DNA of 64,000 bases from Pectinophora gossypiella (GCF_024362695.1 NC_065421.1:2604001-2668000); one strand, 5' to 3'. Positions 30,158 through 40,706 are shown, counted from the first letter of the stretch. Made by a program: numbers and translations. Notes: generated by a model from the sequence alone, not told the origin.

Positions 30158-30744
30158 TTAAGAGCTGCGCTCTTGTCGGTGGAGTAACCGCCATTCCTCT
30201 CTTCTTCCCGCCAAAACCTTCACCTCCCGATACGACACGACCTGCACCTTCTCTTTTATTTGTTTCATAAATGTTATCCTAGGTCTACCCCTTCCTCTCT
30301 TCCCTTCAATTTTTCCTTCTATAATGTTTGTTATAAATGAATCGTGTCGTATCAGGTGGCCAATCATATTTCCTCTCCGGTTCTCTATAGTCTTCAATAT
30401 GGTTCTCTTTTCTTCAACTCTTTCCAGCACTTTTTCATTTGACGCCATTTCAGTCCAGCTTATACCCTCCATCCTTCGCCAACACCACATCTCAAACGCT
30501 TCCAACCTCTCTCTGTCTCTCTGTGTCATAGTCCACGTTTAACTTCCATAAAGTGCAATGCTCCAAATATATGATTTAATAAACCGTTTCCTTATTTTTA
30601 ATGATATGTTTTTGGTTTTCAAAATGTATTTTTTCCTGTTAAATGCTTGTTCGGCTATTGCAATTCTGGCTATTATATCTTGTGTGCATCTAAAGTCACT
30701 ATTTACTATACTTCCGATATTTGAAACTATCAACTCTTTCTAAT
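30118..30744 (-). mobile_element. 5'-truncated RTE-like LINE with 13-bp TSD
   Basis: On the minus strand it encodes the RT C-terminal region: GSIVNSDFRCTQDI, RKRFIKSYIW.IALYGS, a stop at 30539-30541 where the family has a sense codon, then LEAFEMWCWRRM, GHLIRHDSF and GKRGRGRPRI..HRQ. A one-base frameshift near 30715 precedes this. The 3' UTR has the AAGAGCGCAGCTCTT-type hairpin and the tail is (GA)n (30118-30153). The exact duplication TGCACTGCAATTT (30105-30117, 30745-30757) brackets it. It is non-functional. Confidence 0.9.
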
Positions 30745-31236
30745 TGCACTGCAATTTATAAATACAAAATGTCAAAATAAGAGGCGAGGCGTAGTTGTAC
30801 AAATCACAATCATGTGACTCGCCATCATGAAAATGAGTACCTAAGTTGGTGTAACAGAACTGATAGCTAATATTTCTAAGTGTATTGTAAAGCATTAGCA
30901 TCACTTTGGAGGAAGTACGATACCCACCTCGTTATTATTAATTAAATTAATGTATAGAAACTCAATTTTCCCCGTCTATAGGACAATATAGATCATTTGA
31001 CACCAAGTTTAACCCTCCTTCCCCTTTTTGAAAGTTCATCAGTATAATGAATCAGTCAAGCGCCTGGGAAAAATGTAATAGTGCTTACACAAGTTGAAAT
31101 AACTGCTTGCTCAGTCTCATCAGGCTAAACGAGACGAACCTTTTGGATCATCTTTTTTCCTAGACTGCTTAACGTGCCCTTCGAAATACGAATCACCTTA
31201 TTTTCGGGTAATCCTGCAATGTCCTAAGCAAATTCA

Positions 31237-31335
31237 TCATCATGATCAATTTAAGAGCCACGCTCTTGTCGGTGTAGTATTCTTCATTCTTGTCTATCAA
31301 GGGCCAATTCTTTCAATTCCTTATAAGACACGGAT
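31237..31335 (-). repeat. RTE-type 3' end fragment
   Basis: TTAAGAGCCACGCTCTTGTC, then GTCTATCAAGGGCCAATTCT and TTATAAGACACGG: the inverse of an RTE-like 3' end with its hairpin. Confidence 0.55.
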
Positions 31336-31524
31336 AAGTTAATGGCTTTTAGATATTAAATTAGTATGTAACATTGTAAATTTAGCTGTAAGCTCCTCAA
31401 ATAAAAGAATATAAAAATAAACATTTTTTTTAGATTAAGTTACATATCTGGGACTAATTTCTTGGCTTTGCCTGAAGGAAAATGAAGTCTCTATAATAAC
31501 TAATAACGCATCATGGAACTAATC

Positions 31525-31622
31525 TTGAGTCACGTCAGGGGCCTTTAGCTCAATAATAACCCTGACACCAGGCTTGATGAGGTTGGTTGTCCACCTCACA
31601 ACTCACACGATAGAAGAGACTA
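31525..31622 (+). repeat. SINE-A tail fragment
   Basis: TTGAGTCACGTCAGGGGCCT, ATAATAACCCTGACACCAGG and CACACGATAGAAGAG. Confidence 0.6.
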
Positions 31623-31979
31623 ATCTTCAAATACCCTTTTAATTCCCAATGTAAATATTTTACAGAATCGGCCCGGAAGCCAGTGGCAAAACAAACGAGG
31701 AGTTTGGGAAGCCTACAATACCGCTTTGCATAATTTTCGCATTTGTATGCCTATTTCCGACAGACGCCAACCTATGTATGCTTGTATGGAGAGTGTAGGT
31801 ATTTGTCATACCAGTTTGAATTGTCTATAAATAACACGTAGGATGCGGTTATTATAACACAGCGGAGAGTATACCTCTCAATGGTATGTATAATTAACAT
31901 GCAGCCATCCAGGAACTCTTATTGCAACTCTAATTCAGAATATTTCTTCTTCTGACTTATTCATATTTTATTTACTACC

Positions 31980-32115
31980 AAAACCCCTCATTATCAATTT
32001 AAGAGCCACGCTCTTGTCGGTGTAGCATTTTCCTTTCTAGTCTATCAAAGGCCAATTCTTTGACTTCCCTATAAGACACGACGTTAACCTTTTCTTTAAT
32101 CTGTTCCATGTAGCC
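31980..32115 (-). repeat. RTE-type 3' end fragment, second nearby copy
   Basis: TTAAGAGCCACGCTCTTGTC, AGTCTATCAAAGGCCAATTC, CCTATAAGACACGACG and CTTTAATCTGTTCCATGTA. The hairpin is intact and the minus strand holds ~15 codons of degraded RT tail. It lies ~260 bp downstream of the gene at 32380-33117. Confidence 0.55.
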
Positions 32116-32253
32116 AAAACCCTTGTGTGTAACTAATTAAAATTGTTCTATCTTTATAAAGTATCATCTTTTCTTCCAGCTCTGGACAGGTGTGTTGTTA
32201 GAGCCAGAGGCAATGGCAAAAAAAAATGGCTTACATTATTTTTCATAAATATT

Positions 32254-32259
32254 TTTATT
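32254..32259 (-). terminator. Poly(A) signal of the secreted-protein gene
   Basis: AATAAA on the minus strand, ~120 bp after the stop codon at 32380-32382. This is a normal distance for a compact insect transcript. Confidence 0.5.
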
Positions 32260-32379
32260 ATGTCTTACAATTTGCTACGTATATAAATTAAATTCGTTGC
32301 TACTTAGAATTACAATAGGAACTGTGAGTAATCATATATCCATTCTTTCGTCTCTGTTCAAATTATCTCTAGTATCTTG

Positions 32380-33117
32380 TTAAAATTGCGGATGCAATTT
32401 CTTATACATATTTTCAGTGTGAGAGCCGAAATTTTCAGCTGGTGGAGCACAATATTGATTGTATCCATTGTAATCATAGCACATGTAGTAAGACATAGTA
32501 AACTTGTCTGGTTGGTATCTATAGCACAAGCTGGCACATGGCACTCCGTAGATTGTTTTCGCTTGAACAAAATCTATCGTCTTCTCATGATTGCATTTCT
32601 TGCTAACTCCCCATACATTCTTACAAGTGTGGTCACCATTGGTAAGTTCACATTTATTAGCACAACGGTCTGTACCGTCAGTAGTTAAATTGACTTTGAT
32701 TTTCTTGTTGTTAGTCTCCGAGCTGCAATAGTCCCAATGGCCATCTTTGGTCACGAGGCACCATTCGTAAGACCATCCGAATTTTCCGCATCGGCTCAGG
32801 CAGACAGCTTTCTTCTGAGTTCTTGACGTAAAGTATACAGGGGCGGTTTCTGTGCCTTCAATACAAGCTTTTCTTGTGTTGTAGTCCCAACCTGTGATAC
32901 AAGTGCCATCTACGCAGTTGTCAATACAAATTTCACCAGTTAATGTGTGGGATAACGTCTTGTGTCGTTGATAAGACCAATCGTCGAATTCTCTTAGTAA
33001 TTTAGATTCATATATAGCGTTTTGCCACTGATTGTAATTGTGGGATCTGACTTTCAGAGTGTTTGAATACGCTTTCTCTATGGTCAATGAAAGCACAATT
33101 AAATATAAAGTATACAT
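32380..33117 (-). CDS. Secreted protein with four 4-cysteine modules (unknown family)
   Basis: Intronless, 245 aa. I start at ATG 33117 (context CAAAATG). The longer frame opens with TTG directly after an in-frame TAA and is not used. Residues 1-18 form a signal peptide (hydrophobic LYLIVLSL, likely cleavage after AYS). The mature part has 16 cysteines in four modules, each C-x3-C-x(4-14)-C-x(9-11)-C: C64/68/73/85, C106/110/120/131, C152/156/165/175, C194/198/213/223. Module 2 carries WSYEWC and WDYCSS, module 4 SYYMCYDY and YNQYCA, so aromatics flank the third and fourth Cys. There is one N-glycosylation site, NLT at 143. No transmembrane segment or catalytic motif. A TATA box and poly(A) signal fit a complete gene. 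The role is unknown; an extracellular, disulfide-rich defence or toxin-like protein is only a guess. Confidence 0.8.
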   Translation of the reverse strand: MYTLYLIVLSLTIEKAYSNTLKVRSHNYNQWQNAIYESKLLREFDDWSYQRHKTLSHTLTGEICIDNCVDGTCITGWDYNTRKACIEGTETAPVYFTSRTQKKAVCLSRCGKFGWSYEWCLVTKDGHWDYCSSETNNKKIKVNLTTDGTDRCANKCELTNGDHTCKNVWGVSKKCNHEKTIDFVQAKTIYGVPCASLCYRYQPDKFTMSYYMCYDYNGYNQYCAPPAENFGSHTENMYKKLHPQF

Positions 33118-33252
33118 TTTGTAGATTTTTGTCTTCAATTATTCTTCTGGAAACTTTTTTATTTCCCGCTTCTTTTTCTTCAAATTGTCCTTTGTGTTTG
33201 ATTATTTCACTTCCTTTTCAAGAAACAGCAGGTGATTTTTAATAAATTATCT

Positions 33253-33258
33253 TTTATA
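33253..33258 (-). promoter_or_regulatory. TATA box for the secreted-protein gene
   Basis: TATAAA on the minus strand (TTTATA on plus), 136 bp upstream of the ATG at 33117. This would give a 5' leader of roughly 105 nt. Confidence 0.4.
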
Positions 33259-33259
33259 T

Positions 33260-34020
33260 TGATGAGCGACGTGTTACCTCAAAGTCTATGCCAATCTTTG
33301 AAAAAAAAAAACCTTAAACTGTAACCTTTCAAGTCAAGGCTACATCACTGAATGGTTCACAGCTTCAATAACATGCGTATTTAAACCAAAAAGCGACTTA
33401 ATAATTGGGTTAAGCCGACTTCCTCCAATTTTGTAAAGCATTATTCATGGCGTGTGTCAATGACACGTAATACAATATTTCACCAAACTATTTTGTATAA
33501 AACGGAGCCAAGTTCTTTGTTGTAGATTATTTTTAGTTTAACGATTCAAAGGAAAATTATATACCCACTGCAGCATTCACAAGAATGAGTGGTCATAGCT
33601 TAGCTTATTACGAATAACTGTTCTTACTGGAAGAAAAAATCTGCTCATAGTAGAAGAAAGTATAAAAATATATATTTATATCAAAAATACTTATTAAGGG
33701 AAAATTAAGTGACTCCTTATAATTCGTATAATTAGTATACATACCGCACTGAGGATGAGAATGCAAGAATCCATCGCAGTTTCGATGCAGTTATGAAGGC
33801 CGCTTAAAGTTGCATCCAATTAGAAGAAAGTGTAGGTTACTTTTGTATCAAATCTTTTTACAACCTTTTTTTTGTATAAAATCTTTTTATTTTGAATATT
33901 TTTTTTACTTTTTTATACGATATTGTTTTTCTATCTGACTTTTCTCTTCTGACATGTGAAAGGTGGAAATTACATGATAAACTGAAAAATTGCTGAATTA
34001 TTTCTCTAAATAACACACTT
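33260..34020. other. Repeat-poor upstream region
   Basis: No family from the rest of the window appears here. A TATAAAA at about 33495 (+) has no convincing ORF downstream. This may be the regulatory region of the minus-strand gene, or unique intergenic DNA. Confidence 0.35.
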
Positions 34021-34024
34021 TAGT

Positions 34025-34110
34025 TCCACAAAAGAAAGAAAGAAAAACATTTATTTTAGAAATAAGTAGGTGGTACACAGAATCGAATAATGAACAAAAT
34101 AATGAATTTA
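34025..34110 (-). repeat. LINE 3' end with (CTTT)n tail
   Basis: AAAGAAAGAAAGAAAAACAT, then TTATTTTAGAAATAAGTAG. The same end in plus orientation is at 36780-36885 and in minus orientation at 41393-41470. Confidence 0.45.
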
Positions 34111-34555
34111 AACCTTATCTATAAAAAGGGACGTCAGCTCAGCAAGATGTTGTGACACTCCGACATTGAGGGAGTGCCACAACGCTGATTTTCAACTGAA
34201 CCCCAAAAAGTTGGGGTTATTGGGGAAATTACTGCAGCTAACTGCTTTCAACTGTAGCCTTTCTAGAACTTGGTGGAATTCTACCGTGTGCTGCAACGAC
34301 AGAGGAAAACCGCAAAAGTACACGACGCGACGCTCTATTTTGTAGGTACCTACGTATATTAATCATAAAAAATATTAAATAATATTCAAATATAAACTTG
34401 ACGACAGACGTGACGTAATTAATTGCAGTTATAATATATCGGACCTTAATAATAACGGGATTTCTTAATTAGGTTATTATTAAAATGTATACTAGTAAAA
34501 ACCGGTAAGGAAATGGTTACATACAACAAATGAGTGGGCGGGTACTAAGTAGATA
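34110..34555. other. Unassigned stretch
   Basis: No gene. A small palindromic phrase GACACTCC..GGAGTGCC occurs at 34153-34178. Confidence 0.3.
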
Positions 34556-34567
34556 ACTTGCATGGAT

Positions 34568-34790
34568 TTTTTATTTATTTATTTATGTAATCGTTAACAA
34601 TTTTTACATTGTGTTTGATATTATATATCATCCAAACTTAAAAAACATATTTAAATATTTCATGACAAGAACATAACAATTTTACATATACAAAAATAAT
34701 TAATAGCATAAAATTTATAGCAATTTATAATAATTTAAATAGCAAAAACAAAGTAACAATGTCAATGAATTGAATTGAATTAAGCAATAA
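34568..34790 (-). repeat. Probable LINE 3' end, minus strand
   Basis: TTTTTTATTTATTTATTTAT is the inverse of an (AAAT)n tail. An AT-rich tract without ORF follows. Confidence 0.4.
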
Positions 34791-34884
34791 TGTCAAAATT
34801 TCAAAGGTATTTAGATGTAAGGGTGTGAAGTTAAATAAAAAATTTGGATGATTGGATGAAATACGATAGAAAGACCCTGACGCG

Positions 34885-35200
34885 CATTTAGTATGAGACT
34901 TGTTGTCGCCGGTTCAACCCCGCTCTCTTTTACTACCACTCCTACAAACAGATAACTACAATATCTCTACTGCTTCTCAAATTCTACTTCCTCAATCAGC
35001 GCTTATCGCTATCGACCCACTAGTCTCGATTAATTCTTTCAAATATTTTTCCTCTCAGACGACGCCCGAGGCGAGGCTCGCGCCCAACTGGGCACCCTCA
35101 GGCCTGTTGTCTTAAACGTTGTACCGGGTGAGAGCCTTCAGCGCTCCCCATTTGTCCGGCCAAGTAGTTAATGCCATCTGCGGCAATTCTATATCCACTT
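34885..35200 (+). mobile_element. Retroposon R, long copy
   Basis: From about CGCTTATCGCTATCGACCCA through CTCTCAGACGACGCCC, CAACTGGGCACCCTCAGGCC, TGTACCGGGTGAGAGCCTTC to GGCCAAGTAGTTAATGCCAT and CTGCGGCAA. Frames crossing it on both strands have no domain. Confidence 0.65.
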
Positions 35201-35279
35201 TACCAGTAATGTATATTTTATGTGATAGGCTGCAATTTTATCATTACTTTTCGTAAGACACTGCATAAAAAAGTTTTTT

Positions 35280-35685
35280 TTTTAATAAGCGATCGTACTA
35301 AGGTTTATAGCTATCCTGTGATAAGGAGGGGTTTCCTTGAATAATAGTCGTTTGTTTTTTTTATAATGCGCAAGGCGACCTTTAAATATACTATCGCGGA
35401 GGTCCGTTCGTCGCAAAGTTTGCGGACGAGTAGAGTGCATGAAGTATGAACTATTTGCTCATACTTGTATAGCGCGCGTTTCGCACTCACTTGGCTCTTC
35501 CAACACCTTTCTTCTATTTTGTGGAAGCATGCTTACGATCTGTAATAAAAAAATATACATGAGCATAAACTTTTCTCAATTCTTATTAAAAAATTAAAAA
35601 AGTTATTTATAAATCCGACTGTTTCCTTCCCAGAAAAGCCAAATTACATAGGTAAACTTGTACCAATGAGTTATTAATTTATCCT
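35280..35685. other. Unassigned stretch with small hairpins
   Basis: Two local inverted repeats: GTCCGTTCGTCGCAAA/TTTGCGGAC near 35402-35427 and AAGTATGA/TCATACTT near 35443-35467. No ORF. Confidence 0.3.
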
Positions 35686-35698
35686 AACACAGTTGGCT

Positions 35699-35931
35699 CG
35701 ACTCCAGTTGAAGCGCACCCCTGATGCCGGGCAGCAGCGGTATCAGTACTGGTTTGAGGCCGAGCAAATAGATTCTAGCAGGGCTCTAGCTAGAACATCA
35801 CCGATTGAGAAATTGGTCGGTGTGCTGCGGAAAGGAAGGCGATTGGGGCAACCACCGTTCTACGCGCCCTATCTATGGAGTAATGGCGATTACTCCACCG
35901 ACAAGAGCGCAGCTCTTAAATAAAGAGAGAG
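35699..35931 (+). mobile_element. RTE-like 3' end (same family as 4296-4461), 8-bp TSD
   Basis: Open for ~75 codons (RRTP-like start, FEAEQID, LVGVLRKGRRLGQPPFYAPY, then SNGDYSTDKSAALK and stop). It ends with the hairpin ACAAGAGCGCAGCTCTTAAA and an AGAGAG tail. AGTTGGCT flanks it at 35691-35698 and 35932-35939. Confidence 0.75.
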
Positions 35932-36135
35932 AGTTGGCTTGACCATTATAGACGGCGATACGTACATAATTATCACGTTAGTCCAACAGAAAGCTCGGTG
36001 AGATGTGGGTACTTATAGTTGATCTTGCGATGGATTCACCTATGACTACCCCAATGAAGTTGTAGTTGTGAGCTTACGCTATGTTGCTTAATATCCCCTC
36101 TAGTTAATTGAGAGGAAGCCTGTGCCTAGCAGTGG

Positions 36136-36618
36136 GTATACAGGGTATTAGTGACATGATTCAGATGATTCAGACCATGATTCTGAGTTGATATCAAGTG
36201 GAATTTTCCGTCGCAAAAGTATGGAAAAAAATAATTATAAAAAACACAAACATTTTCATAAATTTTCCGACAGGAAATTCCACTTGAAAACAATTCAGAA
36301 TCATGGTCTGAACCATCCTCCTCAGTATTCGTTACGGTGTCACTAACACCCATAACTTCTTGTATGGCTACCTGTATGTACTTGTACGGGGTGTAAGTGA
36401 CATCGTAACGAATACTGAGGGGGATGATTCAGCTCATTATTCTGAGTCAATATCAAGTGGAATTTTCCATCGCAAAAGTATAGAATTGAAAATAATTAAA
36501 AAAATCTAAAAAAAAAAACGTGAATTTTGCGACGGAAAATTCTACTTGATATTAAATCATAATCATGGTCTGAGTCATCCCCCTCAATATTCGTTACGAT
36601 GTCACTAACCCCCTGTAT
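36136..36618. mobile_element. MITE-2 dimer, best-preserved copy
   Basis: Unit 1 is 36136-36352, linker ATAACTTCTTGTATGGCTAC at 36353-36388, unit 2 is 36390-36616 (GGGGTGTAAGTGACATCGTA to GTCACTAACCCCCTGTA). Each unit is a ~220-bp palindrome with ~95-bp arms. A TA lies at each end of unit 2, consistent with Tc1/mariner-type targeting. Confidence 0.8.
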
Positions 36619-36779
36619 ACTGAAAAACGTTTTTAATTTTTGTTTCCTCAGCATCATGGAGAAACCATGTCACAGTATTATTATGTGTCTATTTATGTAA
36701 CTATAAACCAATTTCCTTTTACGTCATAACATGACAAAAACATCCATCAAATCGTACTAGGTACTTATAGGAGGATAAT

Positions 36780-36885
36780 TTATGTGTAGTTAGGGACACT
36801 TTTAATATAGCACATAACAAGCATTAATCCTATCTGTCTGTGTCTGTGGTGTCCGGAAGTAATAAATCTTTCTTTCTTTCTTTAA
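36780..36885 (+). repeat. LINE 3' end with (CTTT)n tail
   Basis: TGTCTGTGGTGTCCGGAAGT, AATAAATC, then TTTCTTTCTTTCTTT. The poly(A) signal overlaps the tail start. Confidence 0.45.
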
Positions 36886-37127
36886 TAGCCTATACACATC
36901 CCACTGGTGGGCACAAATCCGCCCCCCCCCTCAATTGGAGCATACTCCACCACGCTGCTCACCTCCGGGTTGGTGGAGGCGTTTGTGGTAATAGCAGCGG
37001 TTTCACGTGCATTCCGAAGCATGTAATCATCTTAGTATTTCGGACAAACAGGTGATTTAACCAGGAATATCCTTAGCAAAAAAACGACAATCTCACAAAG
37101 TGATTTCGACATGTCCCCATCGGAAAT
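36886..37127 (-). mobile_element. SINE-B, minus strand, degraded head
   Basis: AGCCTATACACATCCCACTG (inverse tail), CCTCAATTGG, ACGCTGCTCACCTCCGGGTT, ACGTGCATTCCGAAGCATG (core) and ATGTCCCCATCGG. Confidence 0.65.
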
Positions 37128-37525
37128 TAGACACGGAAAATATAGTACCTAGTTAGTAAAATTCGCCTTAACTAAGGCAGGCAAAGATCTAAGGACTATA
37201 CAGCCTTGACTTTATTCATCTATTTATCATTTGAAGTACACATTCAAAATAAGTCTAAGACTTATTAGGAATAGACCTTATTTATAGACATTTTAATTGC
37301 GCAAATAATCTATCAATTAATAAGGATATTTATTAACTTGATTCAATGCGGAAAACAAACAAACATACACACGTAAATTCACGCCCGTAATCGCTAATGG
37401 AGTGCGCAGTTATACATTTTCAGCCGCTTTTGATACGAAGTCACAAGCATAACTTGTCATAAGCTCACGGCTATATCCTAAATGGGGTAGTCAGAGATAC
37501 ATCCATCGCAATATGAACTAAGTAC
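37128..37525. other. Unassigned stretch with short repeat pieces
   Basis: 37370-37410 and 37460-37500 contain the CTCACG..ATGG(A/G)GT repeat described at 1765. The rest is AT-rich and unplaced. Confidence 0.3.
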
Positions 37526-37529
37526 GTGG

Positions 37530-37676
37530 GTACAGTCATGAGTAATATCATGTACCCACTTTAGAACCCTGTCGCACTATCGTATTTGACATTTAATGAG
37601 ACATAGTTTAATTTGTCAAAGAAGTTAATGTGACATGGTTTCAAAGTGTATACATATTAGTACTCGTGACCGTACT
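37530..37676 (-). mobile_element. MITE-3 copy
   Basis: TACAGTCATGAGTAATATCA to AGTACTCGTGACCGTACT, with TTTAGAACCCTGTCGCACTA inside. Confidence 0.7.
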
Positions 37677-37984
37677 AGAAAGCTCGGAGAGACTGGTCAT
37701 AACATAATTTGTTTTTACATCTTTTAGTTTGAAATATAAAGCCAATTCTAATACCTTAAGTTTTAAAATGAAAACTTATTTGAAAACTGTCAAACACAAT
37801 CCCCAAATAATGAGTTTAAGCCTTCTTATTTGGGCGACAGAATGTGAAACAATTTATCTCAAGAATTTGTTTGGGTAAAAATTGCAAGGTTAAATCCATT
37901 CCTCTTCTAATATTGTCTATTGTCAGATGAATGAACGAATCCAGCAACTCTGTTATAGCATACCCTGGGCCATACACTGGGAAT

Positions 37985-38045
37985 CGAACTAGTGACCTCC
38001 GGATCGTGAGCACATCGCTCAACCACTGGACCACAGAGGTCGTCC
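37985..38045 (-). repeat. SINE-A head fragment
   Basis: CGAACTAGTGACCTCCGGAT, GAGCACATCGCTCAACCACT, GGACCACAGAGGTC: inverse tRNA-like head only. Confidence 0.55.
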
Positions 38046-38075
38046 ACGATTTTTATTCATGATACATACATACAT

Positions 38076-38402
38076 AAACAGCCTATATGTATACGTCCCA
38101 CTGCTGGGCACAGGCCTCTCCTCAATCAACTGGAGGAGGTATGGAGCATACTTCACCACGCTGCTCCAATGGTTGGTGGAGGTGTTTTTACGGCTAATAG
38201 CCGGGACCAACGGCTTAACTTGCCCTCCGAAGCACGGAATCATCTTACTTTTTCGGACAATCAGGTGATTCAAGCCTGAAAAGTCCTTACCAAACAAAGG
38301 ACACAGTCTCACAAAGTGATTTCGACGATGTCCCCATCGGGAATCGAACCCGGACCTCCAGATCGTGAGCCTAACGCTCTAACCACTAGACCACGGAGGC
38401 TG
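38076..38402 (-). mobile_element. SINE-B, full length, minus strand
   Basis: AACAGCCTATATGTATACGT (tail), CCACTGCTGGGCACAGGCCT, ACGGCTAATAGCCGGGACCA, TGCCCTCCGAAGCACGGAAT (core), TCGGGAATCGAACCCGGACC, CTAGACCACGGAGGC. Confidence 0.8.
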
Positions 38403-38702
38403 TTGACTAGACCACGGTTGCTGTTATTCATGATAGTTATGTTGAATAAATGATTCTGATTTCTGATGTCTTAAGCTTTCAAAAATAGATTATTGTAGGC
38501 GTGTCTGGGGTGTGCTTTAGAGCTGAAGGAAAGCAGGAATTAAGTGCAGACTGAAAGCAAACCTCATTATCAATACAAGTTCCTACTTATATCTATACTG
38601 TCTTAATACTTGCAAATCGCACCCCGAGTTCGCGGGACTTAAGATCCACTTGCATCCTACTTATTGGGGGATGCTCATTTTTATATCATGTAGATATTTG
38701 AT

Positions 38703-39038
38703 ACTATTTCCATTTGGCCTCCGTGGTCCAGTGGTTGAGCGTTGGGCTCACGATCCGGAGTTCCCGGGTTCGAATCTCGGTGGGGACATATCACAAAAAT
38801 CACTTTGTGATCCCCAATTTGGTTACGACATTACAGGCTGATCACCTGATTATCCAAAAGTAAGATGAAGGAAGGCACGTTAAGCCGTTGGTCCCGGTTG
38901 CTACTTACTGATGTAAGTAAGTAGACGTTACATGAGCCATGTCAGGGGCCTTTGGCGGCTCAATAATAACCCTGATACCAGGGTTGATGAGGTTGGCAAT
39001 TCACCTCAGAACCCACACGATAGAAGAAGACTATTTCC
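38703..39038 (+). mobile_element. SINE-A, full length, with TSD
   Basis: Head GGCCTCCGTGGTCCAGTGGT, B-box-like GGGTTCGAATC, core (partly deleted: GGAAGGCACGTTAAGCCGTT), tail CACACGATAGAAGAAG. ACTATTTCC repeats at 38703-38711 and 39030-39038. Confidence 0.8.
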
Positions 39039-39129
39039 TTTCACAGAATAGGAGGGGACGGAAAATATTAGACGTAATTGAAAATTATCGTCGTTGAGGC
39101 GCTATTAAAAAGACATTTTCACAGACAAA

Positions 39130-39335
39130 AAAATTAAAAATTCAAAAATATTTATTTTTCAAAATTGGCTTACAAAGTTAGCGCTTTTTGAACGTCAAAC
39201 AAAATTAAATTACCTACATATTATGTAACTAGCTGTAAAACTACTACCACATCGGAATCTGTAACACTGAGGGAAAGACGTGGCCAGAAAACCTCCCAGC
39301 ACAGGGCCCTAGTCCTACTGTTTCATGTTTTCCTT
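39130..39335 (-). mobile_element. LINE 3' end, minus strand, diverged
   Basis: AAATTCAAAAATATTTATTT to AAACCTCCCAGCACAGGGCC. Same outline as 7136-7335 with a diverged middle. Confidence 0.5.
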
Positions 39336-39339
39336 TCTT

Positions 39340-40005
39340 TTCTTTTTTTTTTTAATCCAGTTTGTATTACATAATTTATAGACTTAAATACAATGGTATT
39401 CCAATGATGACAAACTATCGATTGACGTGTGTCAATGCTGATGTCAGCATTGATACACGTCTTCTGCGTCTTACAGCAGAGAAACCACTGAAATCGTTTT
39501 CAAGAAATACCAAAATGCGTCATCATTTTTCAAGCTACTCCCTCCCCCAAGGGAACTTGGGCTAAACGATGCACCTGCTAGCGGTTTAATTATTATTTAA
39601 ATTTAATTATTCCTCCTTTAATTAACGTGAAATTTAAGCAGATTACTACTTCCCTAAGTTTTCGTCGAGACGAAGAACTAACCGAGATGCTTTTCGAGAT
39701 GTTTTCGCGTTTGCCAACGGTCCTTTCAGACGGTTGTTATACTATATAGGTACATAGTTACGAAACCCCAAATTTTTATAAGAAAAAGCTACAGTTTGGG
39801 TTTTAATATTTGTTTGTGATTTTACTATTCGTATTCGGCGTTTTAGCTAATCCGCTCACTCAAAGTTTTTAGTCAATACGATGTTTTTATTGCAAAAAGC
39901 TTTTAACTTTTAACTGTTGTAACATTTTTCAATTTGTTTAAATTCCAAATGCATTTAAAACGTGTTAAAATAAAATAATTAATAAAAATGTTTGTTGTTT
40001 CCGGT
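39340..40005. other. Unassigned stretch
   Basis: A 67-codon frame (39362-39565) has no domain. It includes an inverted repeat GTGTCAATGCTGATG/TCAGCATTGATACAC at 39427-39458, a tight hairpin. No other structure. Confidence 0.3.
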
Positions 40006-40009
40006 CTTC

Positions 40010-40130
40010 TTCTATAGTGTGGGTTGTGAGGCGGAGTACCAACCTCATCAACCCTGGTGTCAGGGTTACTATTGAGCCAAAAGCCCCTGACATGGCTCAT
40101 GTATCGACTACTTATTACGTCAGTAAGTAG
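40010..40130 (-). repeat. SINE-A tail fragment
   Basis: TCTTCTATAGTGTGGGTTGT, CCTCATCAACCCTGGTGTCA, CCCCTGACATGGCTCATGTA. Confidence 0.6.
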
Positions 40131-40159
40131 TAGTGTTTCCGGTGTGCAAGTAATGCATT

Positions 40160-40365
40160 TAATTGTATTTACGACAGGTTCTAGACCGGTGAGTGTGTCT
40201 TGGAAAACGTAGTGTAGACGCCCTTGGGCTAGGCGGAGTGAAGACACTATGCACTGTAAGGTGGCTGGCAGCTGATGGAGGAGAAAACCAAGCTCAGTGG
40301 CGTGCCACAGGAAAGGCCTATGTCCAGCAGTGGACGAGCGTAGGCTGTTCATGATGATGATGATG
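40160..40365 (+). mobile_element. RTE-like LINE 3' end
   Basis: The plus frame reads ..GLGGVKTLCTVRW.., then QWRATGKAYVQQWTSVG and a stop, followed by ATGATGATGATGATG. The ..QQW.. end and GAT tail parallel 46812-47018 and the SINE-C tail. No target duplication is evident. Confidence 0.65.
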
Positions 40366-40555
40366 ATTCGCCAGATCCATTTTAGGATTTCATATCAAAA
40401 GCGACTGCATGTTGTCTTCAAGATTACAATTGACTTAAAGGTTACTTGTGGCTTTGCCCACCCTATTGGGGGATATCGGAAGTATTTTTTGTGTAGTATG
40501 CATGATGGCACCAGAGTCGGCTTAATGAAATTTTCGGCTTAACAGAAATTTCGCA

Positions 40556-40706
40556 TGGACGGTCACGAGTACTAATATTTATACCTACACTTTGATATCA
40601 TGTCACATGAAGTTTTTTGACAAATTAAACCGTAAGTCGCACTAAATATCAAATATGATAGTGCGACAGGGTTCTAAAGTGGGTACAGGATATTGCTCAT
40701 GACTGG
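40556..40706 (+). mobile_element. MITE-3 copy
   Basis: GGACGGTCACGAGTACTAAT to TATTGCTCATGACTGG, with GTGCGACAGGGTTCTAAAGT. Confidence 0.7.

Noticed and set aside
33118..33138. Longer start for the secreted protein (252 residues)
   Set aside because: The first codon of that frame is TTG, directly preceded by an in-frame TAA. The first ATG is at 33117 and immediately gives a signal peptide.
40297..40542. 81-codon frame with Met repeats
   Set aside because: It begins inside an RTE-like 3' end and its Met run is the GATGATGAT tail read in another frame.
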